Assembly: GCA_003576535.1 (NCBI GenBank) | Contig: QXCQ01000132.1 | Location: forward strand, 38,151-102,150 | DNA: 64,000 nt | From: Nakamurella silvestris | GTDB lineage: Bacteria; Actinomycetota; Actinomycetes; Mycobacteriales; Nakamurellaceae | Direction: 5' to 3' | The notes under the pieces: generated by a model | The model's database searches: none | What the model was told of the DNA's origin: nothing | The model's input: only the letters and a program-made list of their open reading frames with translations | Shown: positions 25,577-34,736 of the stretch, one piece after another | Numbering within the stretch: the first letter of the stretch is position 1 | Layout: each line of letters starts with the position of its first letter | Position numbers and translations under genes: made by a program

Positions 25577-25945
25577 ATGGCCAACGCGCTCGAACGCTGG
25601 TTGTCCCGTCTGTCCAAGGACAACGACCAGATCGATGCCGATCTGCTGACCTCCTCGGCCGACGCCGTCGGTGCCCAGCACTGCAACAGCTGCGTCCAGG
25701 GGCAGGTGGTCACGGTGCAGGGACGGCTGCGGGCCGTCGACCTCAAGCCGGCCGAGTCCCTCGCCACCCTGGTGGCCGAACTGTACGACGGGACCGACTC
25801 GGTGGATCTGGTGTGGCTGGGCCGCCGGTCCATCCCGGGGATCGAACCGGGTCGCACGATCAAGGTTCGTGGTCGGATCGCCCAGCACAACGGCAACAAG
25901 TGCATCTTCAACCCCGACTACGAGCTCCGGCCGGTCCACGCGTGA
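25577..25945 (+). CDS. OB-fold nucleic acid-binding protein
   Basis: 122-residue protein with a single OB-fold (tRNA_anti type): VVTVQGRLRAVDLKP and LVAELYDGTDSVDLVWLGRR form its strands, ending with IKVRGRIAQHNGNKCIFNPD (quoted in part). CNSC near residue 36 is a possible metal site. ATG follows GCAGGAGATGTCATC. It overlaps the DUF3159 gene by four bases (GTGA), a coupling also seen in mycobacteria (Rv2694c region, from memory). Role unknown; RNA or single-stranded DNA binding is inferred from the fold. Confidence 0.85.
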   Translation: MANALERWLSRLSKDNDQIDADLLTSSADAVGAQHCNSCVQGQVVTVQGRLRAVDLKPAESLATLVAELYDGTDSVDLVWLGRRSIPGIEPGRTIKVRGRIAQHNGNKCIFNPDYELRPVHA

Positions 25946-26793
25946 GCGGTGAGGCCGGACGGCCGGACACCACACCGGGAACCGAACCCCTGCAGGGTTC
26001 GGGGCACGTTTCCGGGCAGCCCCTCGAGAACAGCGCCGCACCCGGGCACCTGCACGAGCAGGAACTGCTGGAGCAGATGCTCGACAGCACCTTCGTCGAT
26101 GCCGTCCGGTCCGAGCCCGCCCGGTCGGACGCTCCTGCGGCCGGGCCCGACGAGACGGTGCCGGGCACCGAGGGCGACCAGGACGACGATCGCGCCACCC
26201 CCACCATCTGGGAACAGATGGGCGGACCGATGGGCATGATCGACTCGGGTCTGCCGGTGCTGGTCTTCGTCATCGTCAATGCGATCACGAGTCTTCAGCC
26301 GGCCATCTTCGCCGCCCTCGGGGCGGGTGTGCTCATCGCGATCCTGCGACTGGTGCGCAAGAAGCCGGTCACCCAGGCCGTCGCCGGTCTGTTCGGTGTC
26401 GGCATCGCCGCCTTCATCGCCTACAAGTCGGGCTCGGCCAAGGGATTCTTCGCCTTCGGCATCTGGTCCTACCTGGTGTACGGGGGTGCGCTGATCGCCT
26501 CGATCCTGGTGCGCTGGCCGCTCATCGGGGTGATCTGGGAGGGTATCAACGGCCGGGGGAACAGCTGGCGCTCCGATCGGAAGACGGTCCGTCGCTACGA
26601 CTGGGCGACCGGGGTCTGGATCGCCATCTTCGCCGCCCGGTACCTGGTGCAGAACTCCTTGTACGACCAGGACCAGGTGGGCTGGCTGGCCACGGCGAAG
26701 ATCGCCATGGGCTACCCGCTCTACTTCGTCGGCATCGGCCTGACGGTCTGGATCATCAAGGGCCGTCGTCCCAGCCTCAAACCCGCTGGCTGA
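25942..26793 (+). CDS. DUF3159 membrane protein
   Basis: 283 residues. The first 90 are acidic and disordered. Then come WEQMGGPMGMIDSGLPVLVF, the DUF3159 signature, and about six membrane helices in pairs, including AVAGLFGVGIAAFIAYKSG, WSYLVYGGALIASILVRWPL and GYPLYFVGIGLTVWIIKG. GTG at 25942 overlaps the OB-fold gene stop. The family is restricted to actinobacteria and has no assigned function; its topology recalls IspA/septation-type membrane proteins, but I would not claim that. A perfect hairpin ends the operon. Confidence 0.88.
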   Translation: MSGEAGRPDTTPGTEPLQGSGHVSGQPLENSAAPGHLHEQELLEQMLDSTFVDAVRSEPARSDAPAAGPDETVPGTEGDQDDDRATPTIWEQMGGPMGMIDSGLPVLVFVIVNAITSLQPAIFAALGAGVLIAILRLVRKKPVTQAVAGLFGVGIAAFIAYKSGSAKGFFAFGIWSYLVYGGALIASILVRWPLIGVIWEGINGRGNSWRSDRKTVRRYDWATGVWIAIFAARYLVQNSLYDQDQVGWLATAKIAMGYPLYFVGIGLTVWIIKGRRPSLKPAG

Positions 26794-26813
26794 TTCCCCC
26801 GCACCTTCCCGCC

Positions 26814-26858
26814 GAGTGGACCGCCACCCCCCAAATCATGGGGGGTGGCGGTCCACTC
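26814..26858. terminator. Family C palindrome, bidirectional terminator (C1)
   Basis: GAGTGGACCGCCACCCCCC and its exact complement flank the seven-base loop AAATCAT: a perfect 19-bp stem. It lies 21 bp after the DUF3159 stop and 14 bp from the TrkA stop on the other strand. The word GAGTGG(A/G)C(C/G)G is echoed in the repeats at 63709-63844. Confidence 0.88.
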
Positions 26859-26871
26859 GCGAGTCACATGA

Positions 26872-27525
26872 TCAGCGCAGGGCGTCGCGCAGATCGTCCT
26901 CGACCTCGGTCGAGGCCACGAACAACAGCTCGTCCCCAGGCTCCAACGGCTCGTCCGGGGCCGGGATGATGACCCGCCCGCCGCGCAGGATCGTCACCAG
27001 GGCGCTGTCCCGCGGCAGCCGCAGGTCCCGCACCGGCCGCCCGGCCATCGGCGTCGTCGGCGGGAGGGTCACCTCGACCAGGTTGGCCTGACCCTGCCGG
27101 AGGGTGAACAACCGCACCAGATCACCGACCGAGACGGCCTCCTCGACCAGGGCCGCCAGGATCCGCGGGGTGGAGACGGAGACGTCGACCCCCCACGCCT
27201 CGGTGAACAGCCATTCGTTGCGCGGGTCGTTGACCCGGCCGACCACCCGGCCCACGGCGAACTCGGTCTTCGCCAGCAGGCTCACCACCAGGTTGACCTT
27301 GTCGTCACCGGTGCAGGCGATCATCACCTCGCAGGTCTGCACCCCCGCCTCCTCCAGGGAGGTCACCTCGCAGGCATCGGCCTGGACCCATTCGGCGGCC
27401 GGGATCAGATCCGGGCGGATCGCCGAGGACTCCCGGTCGATCAGCATGACCTGGTGGCCGTTCTCGGTGAGCTCTCCGGCGATGGAACGACCGACGGAAC
27501 CGGCCCCGGCAATGGCGACGCGCAT
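26872..27525 (-). CDS. TrkA family K+ uptake protein (CeoC-like)
   Basis: 217 residues: a Rossmann NAD(H)-binding RCK domain (MRVAIAGAGSVGRSIAGELTE, with acidic end LIDRES and contact ACTGDDKVNLVVSL) and a C-terminal TrkA_C domain (about 140-215, NLVEVTLPPTTPMAGRPVRD). It gates a potassium transporter in the membrane according to nucleotide state. It starts one base before the stop of the paired upstream gene, so the two RCK proteins are made together, matching the ceoBC pair. The channel subunit is not adjacent. Confidence 0.92.
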   Translation of the reverse strand: MRVAIAGAGSVGRSIAGELTENGHQVMLIDRESSAIRPDLIPAAEWVQADACEVTSLEEAGVQTCEVMIACTGDDKVNLVVSLLAKTEFAVGRVVGRVNDPRNEWLFTEAWGVDVSVSTPRILAALVEEAVSVGDLVRLFTLRQGQANLVEVTLPPTTPMAGRPVRDLRLPRDSALVTILRGGRVIIPAPDEPLEPGDELLFVASTEVEDDLRDALR

Positions 27526-28190
27526 CAGTTGCCCTCTCCTGGAAGCCAGGTGGCGGCTTCGCTGACCTGGTAGACATCCCCGGACAGGCAGGCGGCGTAC
27601 ACCAGATCGCCTTCCTGGATGACGGTGTCGGGGGTGGGCAGGACGCCGTTGCCGAACCGGATGACGAAGGCGGTGCGGATGGCCAGTTCGGACTCCAGCT
27701 CGACGAGCGGCCGACCCAGCCAGTTGCGGTGGTAGGGGATCTGCACGATCGTCACCGTGCCGGAGGGATCCCGCCATTCGCTGATCAGTCCCTCGGGCAC
27801 CACGGCCCGCAGCAGCCGGTCGGTGGTCCAGGGCACGGTGGCGACGGTCGGGATGCCCAGACGCTCGTAGACCTGGGCCCGCTTGGGATCGTAGATCCGG
27901 GCCACGACGTTGCCGACACCGAACTGCTCCCGCGCCACCCGGGCGGCGATGATGTTGGAATTGTCACCGGAGGAGACGGCGGCGAAGGCGTGGGCCTCGC
28001 GGATCCTGGCCTCCAGCAACGTGTTGCGGTCGAAACCGACCCCGACGATCTGCTGGCCCTTGAAATCGGGGCCGAGTCGACGGAAGGCGGCGACCTCGCG
28101 GTCGACGACCGCGACGGAATGCCCCTTGGCGTCCAGAATCCGGGCAAGGGACGAGCCGACTCGTCCGCAGCCCATGACCACGATGTGCAC
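27525..28190 (-). CDS. TrkA family K+ uptake protein (CeoB-like)
   Basis: 221 residues with the same two-domain layout: MHIVVMGCGRVGSSLARIL, acidic VVDRE near residue 30, AVSSGDNSNIIAARVAR and a TrkA_C domain ending at the C-terminus (TPDTVIQEGDLVYAA). The ATG start is 144 bp from the divergent APC permease gene. In mycobacteria the same arrangement (ceoB/ceoC divergent from an APC permease, Rv2690c-Rv2692, from memory) suggests that the permease may be the regulated transporter, an inference from order alone. Confidence 0.92.
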   Translation of the reverse strand: MHIVVMGCGRVGSSLARILDAKGHSVAVVDREVAAFRRLGPDFKGQQIVGVGFDRNTLLEARIREAHAFAAVSSGDNSNIIAARVAREQFGVGNVVARIYDPKRAQVYERLGIPTVATVPWTTDRLLRAVVPEGLISEWRDPSGTVTIVQIPYHRNWLGRPLVELESELAIRTAFVIRFGNGVLPTPDTVIQEGDLVYAACLSGDVYQVSEAATWLPGEGN

Positions 28191-28334
28191 TCTGGTGACC
28201 CCTTATGTCGACGCGCGCTGGCGAGTCAGACCCTACAACCTGACGCAGCCGGTCCGACTGTGTGTTGGTGAACAAACAAGTTCCTTGGACGTGGCGTGTC
28301 TGGAGCGTGGGAAACGCAAGTAGGCTCACGCGCT

Positions 28335-30356
28335 GTGTCCAAGGTAACCAGGGCCGCCAAACGCATTCTCGTTGGCCGTGCCGTACGAAGCGATCGACTG
28401 GCGCACACGTTGCTGCCCAAGCGGATCGCGCTGCCGATCTTCGCCTCCGACGCGTTGTCGAGCGTGGCCTACGCCCCTCAGGAGATCTTCATCGTCCTGT
28501 CGGTGGCCGGGCTCGCCGCCTACGGCTACGCGCCGTGGATCGCGATCACCGTCGCCCTGGTGATGGTGGTGGTCGTCTGGTCCTACCGGCAGAACGTCCA
28601 CGCCTACCCCAGCGGCGGCGGTGACTACGAGGTCGCCACGAAGAACCTGGGCCAACGGGCCGGTCTGCTGGTGGGCAGCGCCCTGTTGGTCGACTACATC
28701 CTGACGGTCGCCGTCTCCACGGCGGCGGGGGTGGCCAACATCGGGTCGGCGATCGATGTGGTCGGGGACCATCATGTCCTGTTCAGCGTGCTGATCATCG
28801 TGATCATCTCGGCCGCGAACCTGCGCGGCATCAGGGAATCGGGTGCGGCTTTCGCCATCCCCACCTACGCGTTCATCCTGGCCGTGTTCGCCATGGTCAT
28901 CACCGGACTGGTCCGTTGGATCAGCGGCTCCCAGATGCGGGCCGAGAGCGCCGACTTCGACATCGTGGCCACGCACAGCCTCTCCGGCCTGGCGCTGATC
29001 TTCCTGCTGGCCAGGGCATTCTCCTCCGGGTCGGCCGCGCTGACCGGGGTCGAGGCCATCTCCAACGGGGTGCCGGCCTTCAAGAAGCCCAAGTCCAAGA
29101 ACGCCGCGACCACCCTGGCCCTGATGGGCGGGATGGCCGTCACCATGCTGCTCGGCATCGTCGCCCTGGCCCTGATCACCAAGGTGCGGATCACCGAGGA
29201 CCCGTCCCTGCTGATCGGAGCCCCGGAGGGCTACCGCCCGAAGACGATGATCGCGCAGATCGCCCAGTCGGTGTTCTCCGGTTTCCCGGTCGCCTTCTAC
29301 ATCGTCTCCTTCACCACCGGCTTCATCCTGATCCTGGCCAGCAACACCGCCTTCAACGGTTTCCCGGTGCTCGGCTCGATCCTGGCCCAGGACCGGTTCC
29401 TGCCCCGTCAGCTGCACACCCGCGGGGACCGGCTGGCGTTCTCCAACGGCATCGTCTTCCTCGGGGCGGTCGCCATCTTCCTGGTCATCATCTTCAAGGC
29501 GGACGTGACGGCCCTGATCCAGCTCTACATCGTCGGGGTGTTCATCTCCTTCACCACCTCCCAGGGCGGGATGATCAAACATTGGAACCGGTTGCTCGCG
29601 CGGACGAAGGATCCGGCCGAACGACGTCGGTATCACCGTGCCCGGTTGGTCAGCGGTACCGGGTTCGTGCTCACCGGCGCGGTGCTGATCATCGTGCTGA
29701 TCACCAAGTTCCTGTCCGGGGCCTGGATCACCATCGTCGCCATCGCCGGGATCTACGCGCTGATGGTCGCGATCCGCAAGCACTACGACCGGGTCGCCCT
29801 GGAGATCGCCGCCGACGAGGACGACCTGGTCCTGCCCAGCCGGATCCACGCGATCGTGCTGGTCTCCAAACTGCATCTGCCGACCATGCGGGCCCTGTCC
29901 TACGCGCGGGCGACCCGGCCGGACACCCTCGAGGCCGTCACGGTCAACGTCGACCCGGCCGACACCGCGGCCCTGGCCCGGGAATGGGAGGACCGGGAGC
30001 TCCCGGTGCCGCTCAAGGTCATCGACTCGCCCTTCCGGGAGATCACCAAACCGGTGCTGGACTACGTCCGCCGGGTCCGCAAGGACGCCCCGCGCGACGT
30101 GGTCGCCGTCTTCCTGCCCGAGTACGTGGTCGGGCACTGGTGGGAGCAGATCCTGCACAACCAGTCGGCCCTCCGGCTGAAGGGCCGACTGCTGTTCACC
30201 CCGGGGGTCATGGTCACCTCCGTGCCCTGGCAGATGTCGAACCTGGAAGCCATCGAGGAGCGCCTGCAGGCGAAATCCGAACGTCAGCTGCCGCTGTACG
30301 GTAGGCGGCTGGGGGTGGACTCCAGCGACGACGAGCAATTCGGATTGGATCGATGA
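28335..30356 (+). CDS. APC superfamily permease (KUP-like tail)
   Basis: 673-residue transporter. After the N-terminal LLPKRIALPIFASDALSSVA, characteristic of the DNA-block Rv2690c group, about 12 membrane helices span residues 40-480, followed by a 190-residue cytosolic domain (HAIVLVSKLHLPTMRALSYA, then VTVNVDPADTAAL) with a USP-like feel. The substrate could be an amino acid or K+; adjacency to two TrkA proteins favours a cation-linked role, but this is inference. GTG at 28335 starts VSKVTRAAKR, matching relatives. It overlaps the methyltransferase gene by ATGA. Confidence 0.88.
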   Translation: MSKVTRAAKRILVGRAVRSDRLAHTLLPKRIALPIFASDALSSVAYAPQEIFIVLSVAGLAAYGYAPWIAITVALVMVVVVWSYRQNVHAYPSGGGDYEVATKNLGQRAGLLVGSALLVDYILTVAVSTAAGVANIGSAIDVVGDHHVLFSVLIIVIISAANLRGIRESGAAFAIPTYAFILAVFAMVITGLVRWISGSQMRAESADFDIVATHSLSGLALIFLLARAFSSGSAALTGVEAISNGVPAFKKPKSKNAATTLALMGGMAVTMLLGIVALALITKVRITEDPSLLIGAPEGYRPKTMIAQIAQSVFSGFPVAFYIVSFTTGFILILASNTAFNGFPVLGSILAQDRFLPRQLHTRGDRLAFSNGIVFLGAVAIFLVIIFKADVTALIQLYIVGVFISFTTSQGGMIKHWNRLLARTKDPAERRRYHRARLVSGTGFVLTGAVLIIVLITKFLSGAWITIVAIAGIYALMVAIRKHYDRVALEIAADEDDLVLPSRIHAIVLVSKLHLPTMRALSYARATRPDTLEAVTVNVDPADTAALAREWEDRELPVPLKVIDSPFREITKPVLDYVRRVRKDAPRDVVAVFLPEYVVGHWWEQILHNQSALRLKGRLLFTPGVMVTSVPWQMSNLEAIEERLQAKSERQLPLYGRRLGVDSSDDEQFGLDR

Positions 30357-31735
30357 CCGACCCCGAGCAGGACCAGCAGGAGAACAGCCGTACCGGCCAC
30401 CCGCCGAAACCCAAGGTGCAGACCTCTGTGGGCCCGGTCGGACCGGCCGGCCCCCTGCAGGTCGGACTGACCGTGGGTGATCTGGTCGAGGTCGAGATCG
30501 AGGCGGTGGCCCATGGCGGTCACTGCGTGGCCCGCCATGACGGCCGGGTGATCTTCGTCCGGCATGCGCTGCCGGGGGAGCGGGCCGTCGTCCGGATCAC
30601 CGAGGTCAAACGGGATTCCTTCTGCCGGGGTGATGCCATCGACATCCTGCGGGCCGACCAGCACCGCCGCGAGGCCCCCTGTGTGCACTTCCGACCAGGT
30701 CTGTGCGGCGGCTGCGATTTCCAGCACGCCGAACCTGGGCTTCAGCGGATCCTCAAGGCCGATGTCGTCGCCGAGCAGTTGCAGCGGCTGGCCCGGGTGC
30801 AGCTGCCGGTGCTGGTCGAGGAGCTTCCCGGGGACGGGTTCGGCTGGCGCACCCGGCTGCGCTGGGCGGCCGACCGCACCGGTCAGGTCGGTCCGCGCGC
30901 GGCCCGCTCCCACCAGGTGGTCCCGGTGTCTCCCCAGGCTCCGTGCCTGATCGCGGCCGAGGGGCTGACCGAACTGGCCGAGGGGCCCGAGGTCGCCCAA
31001 CTGCTCCGGCAGGCCCGGCCGCCCCGGGCGAAGGCAGTACCCCGTCGCGGCGGCCGACCGGCCCGCACCGCGACCGAACTCCCCGAGGTGGCCCTGACCG
31101 CCGCCGGTGACGGCAGCCGCCGGGCCCTGGTCGTGGGCACACCGGTGCCGGCCGCGGACCATGTCGTCGAGACGGTGTTCGAGCGGACCTTCACGGTCGC
31201 GGTGGACGGTTTCTGGCAGGTCCACCCGGCCGCGGCGCCCACCCTGGTCGGTGCCGTGCTCGACTACCTGCCCGAGGTCACCGCCGGCGACACCGTGTGG
31301 GACCTGTACGCCGGGGTCGGCCTGTTCTCCGCCTTCCTGGCCGAGCGGGTCGGTGCCGACGGCACCGTGGTCAGCGTGGAGCTGGACGGCCCCGCGGTGG
31401 ACCGGGCCCGGCAGAACCTGGCCGATCTGCCGCAGGTCGTCATCCGTCCCGGCCGGGTCGATGCCGTGCTGGATTCCCCGGAGATGGCCGGGGCGGCCGT
31501 GCGGGCGATCGTGCTCGACCCGCCCCGCACCGGTGCCGGGCGCGCGGTCTGCGAATCCCTGGCCGCCAGTGCTCCTGAGGTCATCGTCTACGTGGCCTGC
31601 GATCCGGCCGCCCTGGCCCGTGACACGGCCACCCTGGCCGAACTCGGCTACCGGTTGGCCGAGCTGCGGGCCTTCGACGCCTTCCCGCAGACCCACCACG
31701 TTGAGTGCGTGGCCCGGTTCGTCCCGGCCGACTGA
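30353..31735 (+). CDS. TrmA/RlmCD family RNA uracil-C5 methyltransferase
   Basis: 460 residues: TRAM RNA-binding domain (about 38-100, VGDLVEVEIEAVAHGGHCVA), an iron-sulphur cysteine set (CVHFRPGLCGGCDFQH, with a fourth Cys likely in APCLIAAEG), then the SAM fold with DLYAGVGLFSAFLAERVGA near 316, LDPPRTGAGRAV near 385 and VACDPAALARD near 408, whose Cys is the expected catalytic nucleophile. It would methylate uracil in tRNA or 23S rRNA; target not resolvable. Residues 225-245 (PPRAKAVPRRGGRPARTA) form a basic insertion. It is coupled to the APC permease gene. Confidence 0.9.
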   Translation: MTDPEQDQQENSRTGHPPKPKVQTSVGPVGPAGPLQVGLTVGDLVEVEIEAVAHGGHCVARHDGRVIFVRHALPGERAVVRITEVKRDSFCRGDAIDILRADQHRREAPCVHFRPGLCGGCDFQHAEPGLQRILKADVVAEQLQRLARVQLPVLVEELPGDGFGWRTRLRWAADRTGQVGPRAARSHQVVPVSPQAPCLIAAEGLTELAEGPEVAQLLRQARPPRAKAVPRRGGRPARTATELPEVALTAAGDGSRRALVVGTPVPAADHVVETVFERTFTVAVDGFWQVHPAAAPTLVGAVLDYLPEVTAGDTVWDLYAGVGLFSAFLAERVGADGTVVSVELDGPAVDRARQNLADLPQVVIRPGRVDAVLDSPEMAGAAVRAIVLDPPRTGAGRAVCESLAASAPEVIVYVACDPAALARDTATLAELGYRLAELRAFDAFPQTHHVECVARFVPAD

Positions 31736-31763
31736 GCGGGGCTCGGCCGTTGATCGGTGGTGC

Positions 31764-32564
31764 TCAGCGGTCCGAGGTCGACCGGGCCGGTGCTGTTCCG
31801 TCGATCGGGCCCGGGGCGCGGGAGGTCTGCCACCGGAGCAGGTCCACCGGGTCGTTGGTGATGATCGCGTCCACCCCGAGGGCGTCCAGTTGCTCCCACT
31901 CGGCCGGGTCGTCGCTGGTCCAGACCGCGACGGCGATCCCGGCCTCGTGCAACGGGCCGATCACGGCCGGGTTTTCCAGGAACTCGCGGTACTCCGGGTT
32001 GTAGGAGGAGGCCCCCAGCCAGCTGCACAGGGCCACCGGATCCTCGTCGAGGTGCTCGCGCAGGACCCCGAGGTCCACCCCCGGCCGTAACTGGGCGACC
32101 GTCTCCAGGACGTGGATCTCGAAACTCTGCAGGGCCACCCGGTCCCCGGCCGGATGGCCCTCGATGGTGTCGAGTTTGCGCACGATCTGCTCCGGGGTGA
32201 ACTCGCCCTTGATCTCCAGCAGCAGGTGCCCACGATCGGGCATCACGTCCAGCAGCTGACGGAGGGAGGGCACCCGTTGGCCGGCGAAGGCCGGACCGAA
32301 CCAGCTACCCGCGTCGAGTTCGGCCAGCGCAGCCGCCGCCAGCTCGCGCACCGTCCCGGGCAACCCGGTGGTCCGGACCAGATCGGGGTCGTGCAGGATC
32401 ACCAGCTCCGAGTCGGCGGTGGGCTGGACATCGGCCTCCACCCACCGCGCCCCGCCGGTCCAGGCCAGCTCGAAGGCGGCCAGGGTGTTCTCCGGGGCCT
32501 GGGCACTGGCCCCCCGGTGGGCGATGGCCAGGGCCGGACCGGTGCCACGCAGCGGGATTCTCAC
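31764..32564 (-). CDS. Glycerophosphodiester phosphodiesterase
   Basis: GDPD of 266 residues that hydrolyses glycerophosphodiesters to glycerol 3-phosphate and an alcohol. Catalytic features: AIAHRGASAQAPENTLAAF near residue 12 (His and Glu), ARWVEADVQPTADSELVILHD near 35-55 (Glu-x-Asp and second His), LLLEIKGEF near 118, and DAIITNDPVDLL at the C-terminus. No signal peptide, so cytosolic. The GTG at 32564 gives the family-sized protein. The frame continues open far upstream, opposite dxs, but that extension is a shadow. A family D palindrome lies 55 bp upstream. Confidence 0.9.
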   Translation of the reverse strand: MRIPLRGTGPALAIAHRGASAQAPENTLAAFELAWTGGARWVEADVQPTADSELVILHDPDLVRTTGLPGTVRELAAAALAELDAGSWFGPAFAGQRVPSLRQLLDVMPDRGHLLLEIKGEFTPEQIVRKLDTIEGHPAGDRVALQSFEIHVLETVAQLRPGVDLGVLREHLDEDPVALCSWLGASSYNPEYREFLENPAVIGPLHEAGIAVAVWTSDDPAEWEQLDALGVDAIITNDPVDLLRWQTSRAPGPIDGTAPARSTSDR

Positions 32565-32618
32565 GCCGGTGAGAGTACCTGCGGCCGATGACGTTCCGGG
32601 GTACGTCGGATGTCTTCG

Positions 32619-32669
32619 ACGATTCGGGACCCCGGTGGCGAGAATCCCGCCACTGGGGTCCCGAATCGT
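32619..32669. repeat. Family D palindrome (D1)
   Basis: ACGATTCGGGACCCC pairs with GGGGTCCCGAATCGT, continuing through GTGGCG/GCCAC with one mismatch to a short loop. It lies between divergent GDPD and dxs, the only family element not following a stop codon. The first 13 bases are identical to D3 at 55474. Confidence 0.8.
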
Positions 32670-32810
32670 GATTTCGGGCAAATGCCCCCCGACGCGCGAG
32701 CAACCCTCGGTGCGCGTTCGCCGTCTACCTGACAGGATGAATGAGTTGGTTGTTCTGGTGTGCACAGGTTCGGTGGTGCACGGAATCGGGTTCGCCCGGC
32801 GAAAGGTTGG

Positions 32811-34736
32811 GTGGCAGTGCTGAGCCGTATCGGTTCCCCGGCGGACGTACGAGATCTCACGGCTTCGGAATTGGCCGAGCTGAGCACCGAGATCAGGGCC
32901 TTCCTGGTCGAGAAGGTGTCCCGCCGCGGTGGTCACCTCGGGCCGAACCTCGGTGTCGTGGAGCTGACCCTTGCCCTGCACCGTGTCTTCGACTCCCCGC
33001 GTGACCCGATCGTCTTCGACACCGGCCACCAGGCCTACGTCCACAAGATCCTCACCGGACGCGCGGACCGGTTCGACACCCTGCGCACCCGGGACGGGCT
33101 CTCCGGTTACCCGGCCCGCTCGGAATCCGCCCACGACTGGGTCGAGAACTCCCACGCGTCGACCTCCCTGAGCTACGCCGACGGGCTGGCCAAGGCCTTC
33201 CAGGTGCGCGGTGAGGTCAACCGCACCGCCGTCGCCGTCATCGGTGACGGTGCACTGACCGGTGGCATGGCGTGGGAGGCGCTGAACAACATCGCCGCCG
33301 CCCGCGACCGCCCGCTGGTCGTGGTGCTCAACGACAACGGCCGTTCCTACGCCCCGACCGCCGGCGGGATGGCCGAGAAACTCGCCTCCCTGCGGATGCG
33401 GCCCAGCTACGAAAGGATCCTGGAGCAGGTCAAGTCCACCCTGCCGAAGACGCCGGTCGTCGGCCGTCCGCTCTACGCGGCCCTGCACGCCGTCAAACGC
33501 GCGGCCAAGGACTGGTTCTTCCCGCAGAGCATGTTCGAGGACCTCGGGCTGAAGTACCTCGGGCCCATCGACGGCCATGACGTCCAGGCCCTGGAGGTCG
33601 CGCTGGAACGGGCCCGCGACTTCCGCGGCCCGGTGCTGGTGCACTGTCTCACCGAGAAGGGCCGCGGGTACGCCCCGGCCGAGAACGACGACGCCGAGCA
33701 GATGCACTCCCCGCCGGCCTTCGACCCGATCACCGGCAAACCGACCGGTCCGGCGAAAACCACCTGGACCTCGGTGTTCAGCCGGGAAATGGTGCGGGCC
33801 GGCGCTGAGCGCGAGGACATCGTCGCCGTCACCGCCGCGATGTCCGGGCCGACCGGCCTCGACGCCTTCGGCCGTGCCTTCCCGAAACGCCTGTACGACG
33901 TCGGGATCGCCGAGCAGCACGCGATGACCTCCGCCGCCGGGATGGCCATGGGCGGCCTGCACCCGGTCGTCGCCATCTACGCGACCTTCCTCAACCGCGC
34001 CTTCGACCAACTGCTGATGGATGTGGCCCTGCACAAGTGCGGGGTGACGATCGTGCTCGACCGCGCCGGGATCACCGGCGAGGACGGCCCGAGCCACCAC
34101 GGCATGTGGGACATGTCCCTCGCGGCACTGATCCCGGGACTGCGGCTGGCCGCCCCCCGGGACGCGGTCACCCTGGCCGACGAGTTCGCCGAGGCCCTGG
34201 ACGTCGGTGACGCACCGACCGTCGTCCGCTTCCCGAAGGGAGCCGTTCCCGAAGCCGTACCGGCCCTGCGCCAGGTGGACGGAATGGACATCCTGGCCGA
34301 ACCGGCCGAGGGACACGCCAAGGACGTGCTGCTGGTCGCCGTCGGGGCCTTCGGCGGACTCGGCGTCGAGGTCGCCCAACGCTCTGCGGCCCAGGGCATC
34401 GGCGTCACCGTCGTCGACCCGCGCTGGGTGCTCCCGGTACCCGCCGGTCTGGCCGGTCTGGCCGCCGGACACCAACTGGTCGTCACCATCGAGGACGGTG
34501 GACGGCAGGGCGGCGTGGGTGCCGCGATCGCCGACAACCTGAGCGAGATCGGAGTCCCGGTCCGGGTTCTGGGTATCCCGCAGGACTTCCTGGAGGCGGC
34601 CTCCCGTGGGGACCTGCTGGTGGACCTGGACCTCACCGCCCAATCGGTGGCCCGCTGGATCACCGAGAAGACCGTCACCCGTGACGGATTGTCCGACGTG
34701 TCGACACATGCAACGAAAATCTGGGGGAACGGCTGA
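32811..34736 (+). CDS. dxs: 1-deoxy-D-xylulose-5-phosphate synthase
   Basis: Dxs condenses pyruvate and glyceraldehyde 3-phosphate, using thiamine diphosphate, in the first step of the MEP isoprenoid pathway. About 641 residues. Visible: [18 protein letters not shown] near 40, [12 protein letters not shown] near 69, the ThDP motif [18 protein letters not shown] near 143, SVFSREMV at the start of the pyrimidine domain, the [15 protein letters not shown] segment near 371, and the transketolase C-domain. GTG at 32811 has AAAGG four bases before it; GTG at 32817 is an alternative. The stop overlaps the response regulator start (TGATG). Confidence 0.95.
   Translation: MAVLSRIGSPADVRDLTASELAELSTEIRAFLVEKVSRRGGHLGPNLGVVELTLALHRVFDSPRDPIVFDTGHQAYVHKILTGRADRFDTLRTRDGLSGYPARSESAHDWVENSHASTSLSYADGLAKAFQVRGEVNRTAVAVIGDGALTGGMAWEALNNIAAARDRPLVVVLNDNGRSYAPTAGGMAEKLASLRMRPSYERILEQVKSTLPKTPVVGRPLYAALHAVKRAAKDWFFPQSMFEDLGLKYLGPIDGHDVQALEVALERARDFRGPVLVHCLTEKGRGYAPAENDDAEQMHSPPAFDPITGKPTGPAKTTWTSVFSREMVRAGAEREDIVAVTAAMSGPTGLDAFGRAFPKRLYDVGIAEQHAMTSAAGMAMGGLHPVVAIYATFLNRAFDQLLMDVALHKCGVTIVLDRAGITGEDGPSHHGMWDMSLAALIPGLRLAAPRDAVTLADEFAEALDVGDAPTVVRFPKGAVPEAVPALRQVDGMDILAEPAEGHAKDVLLVAVGAFGGLGVEVAQRSAAQGIGVTVVDPRWVLPVPAGLAGLAAGHQLVVTIEDGGRQGGVGAAIADNLSEIGVPVRVLGIPQDFLEAASRGDLLVDLDLTAQSVARWITEKTVTRDGLSDVSTHATKIWGNG

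Noticed and set aside
32565-34709. Long minus-strand frame extending the GDPD gene across dxs
   Set aside because: The extension is the antisense shadow of dxs, low in complexity and without family similarity. The GDPD domain fits a start at 32564.
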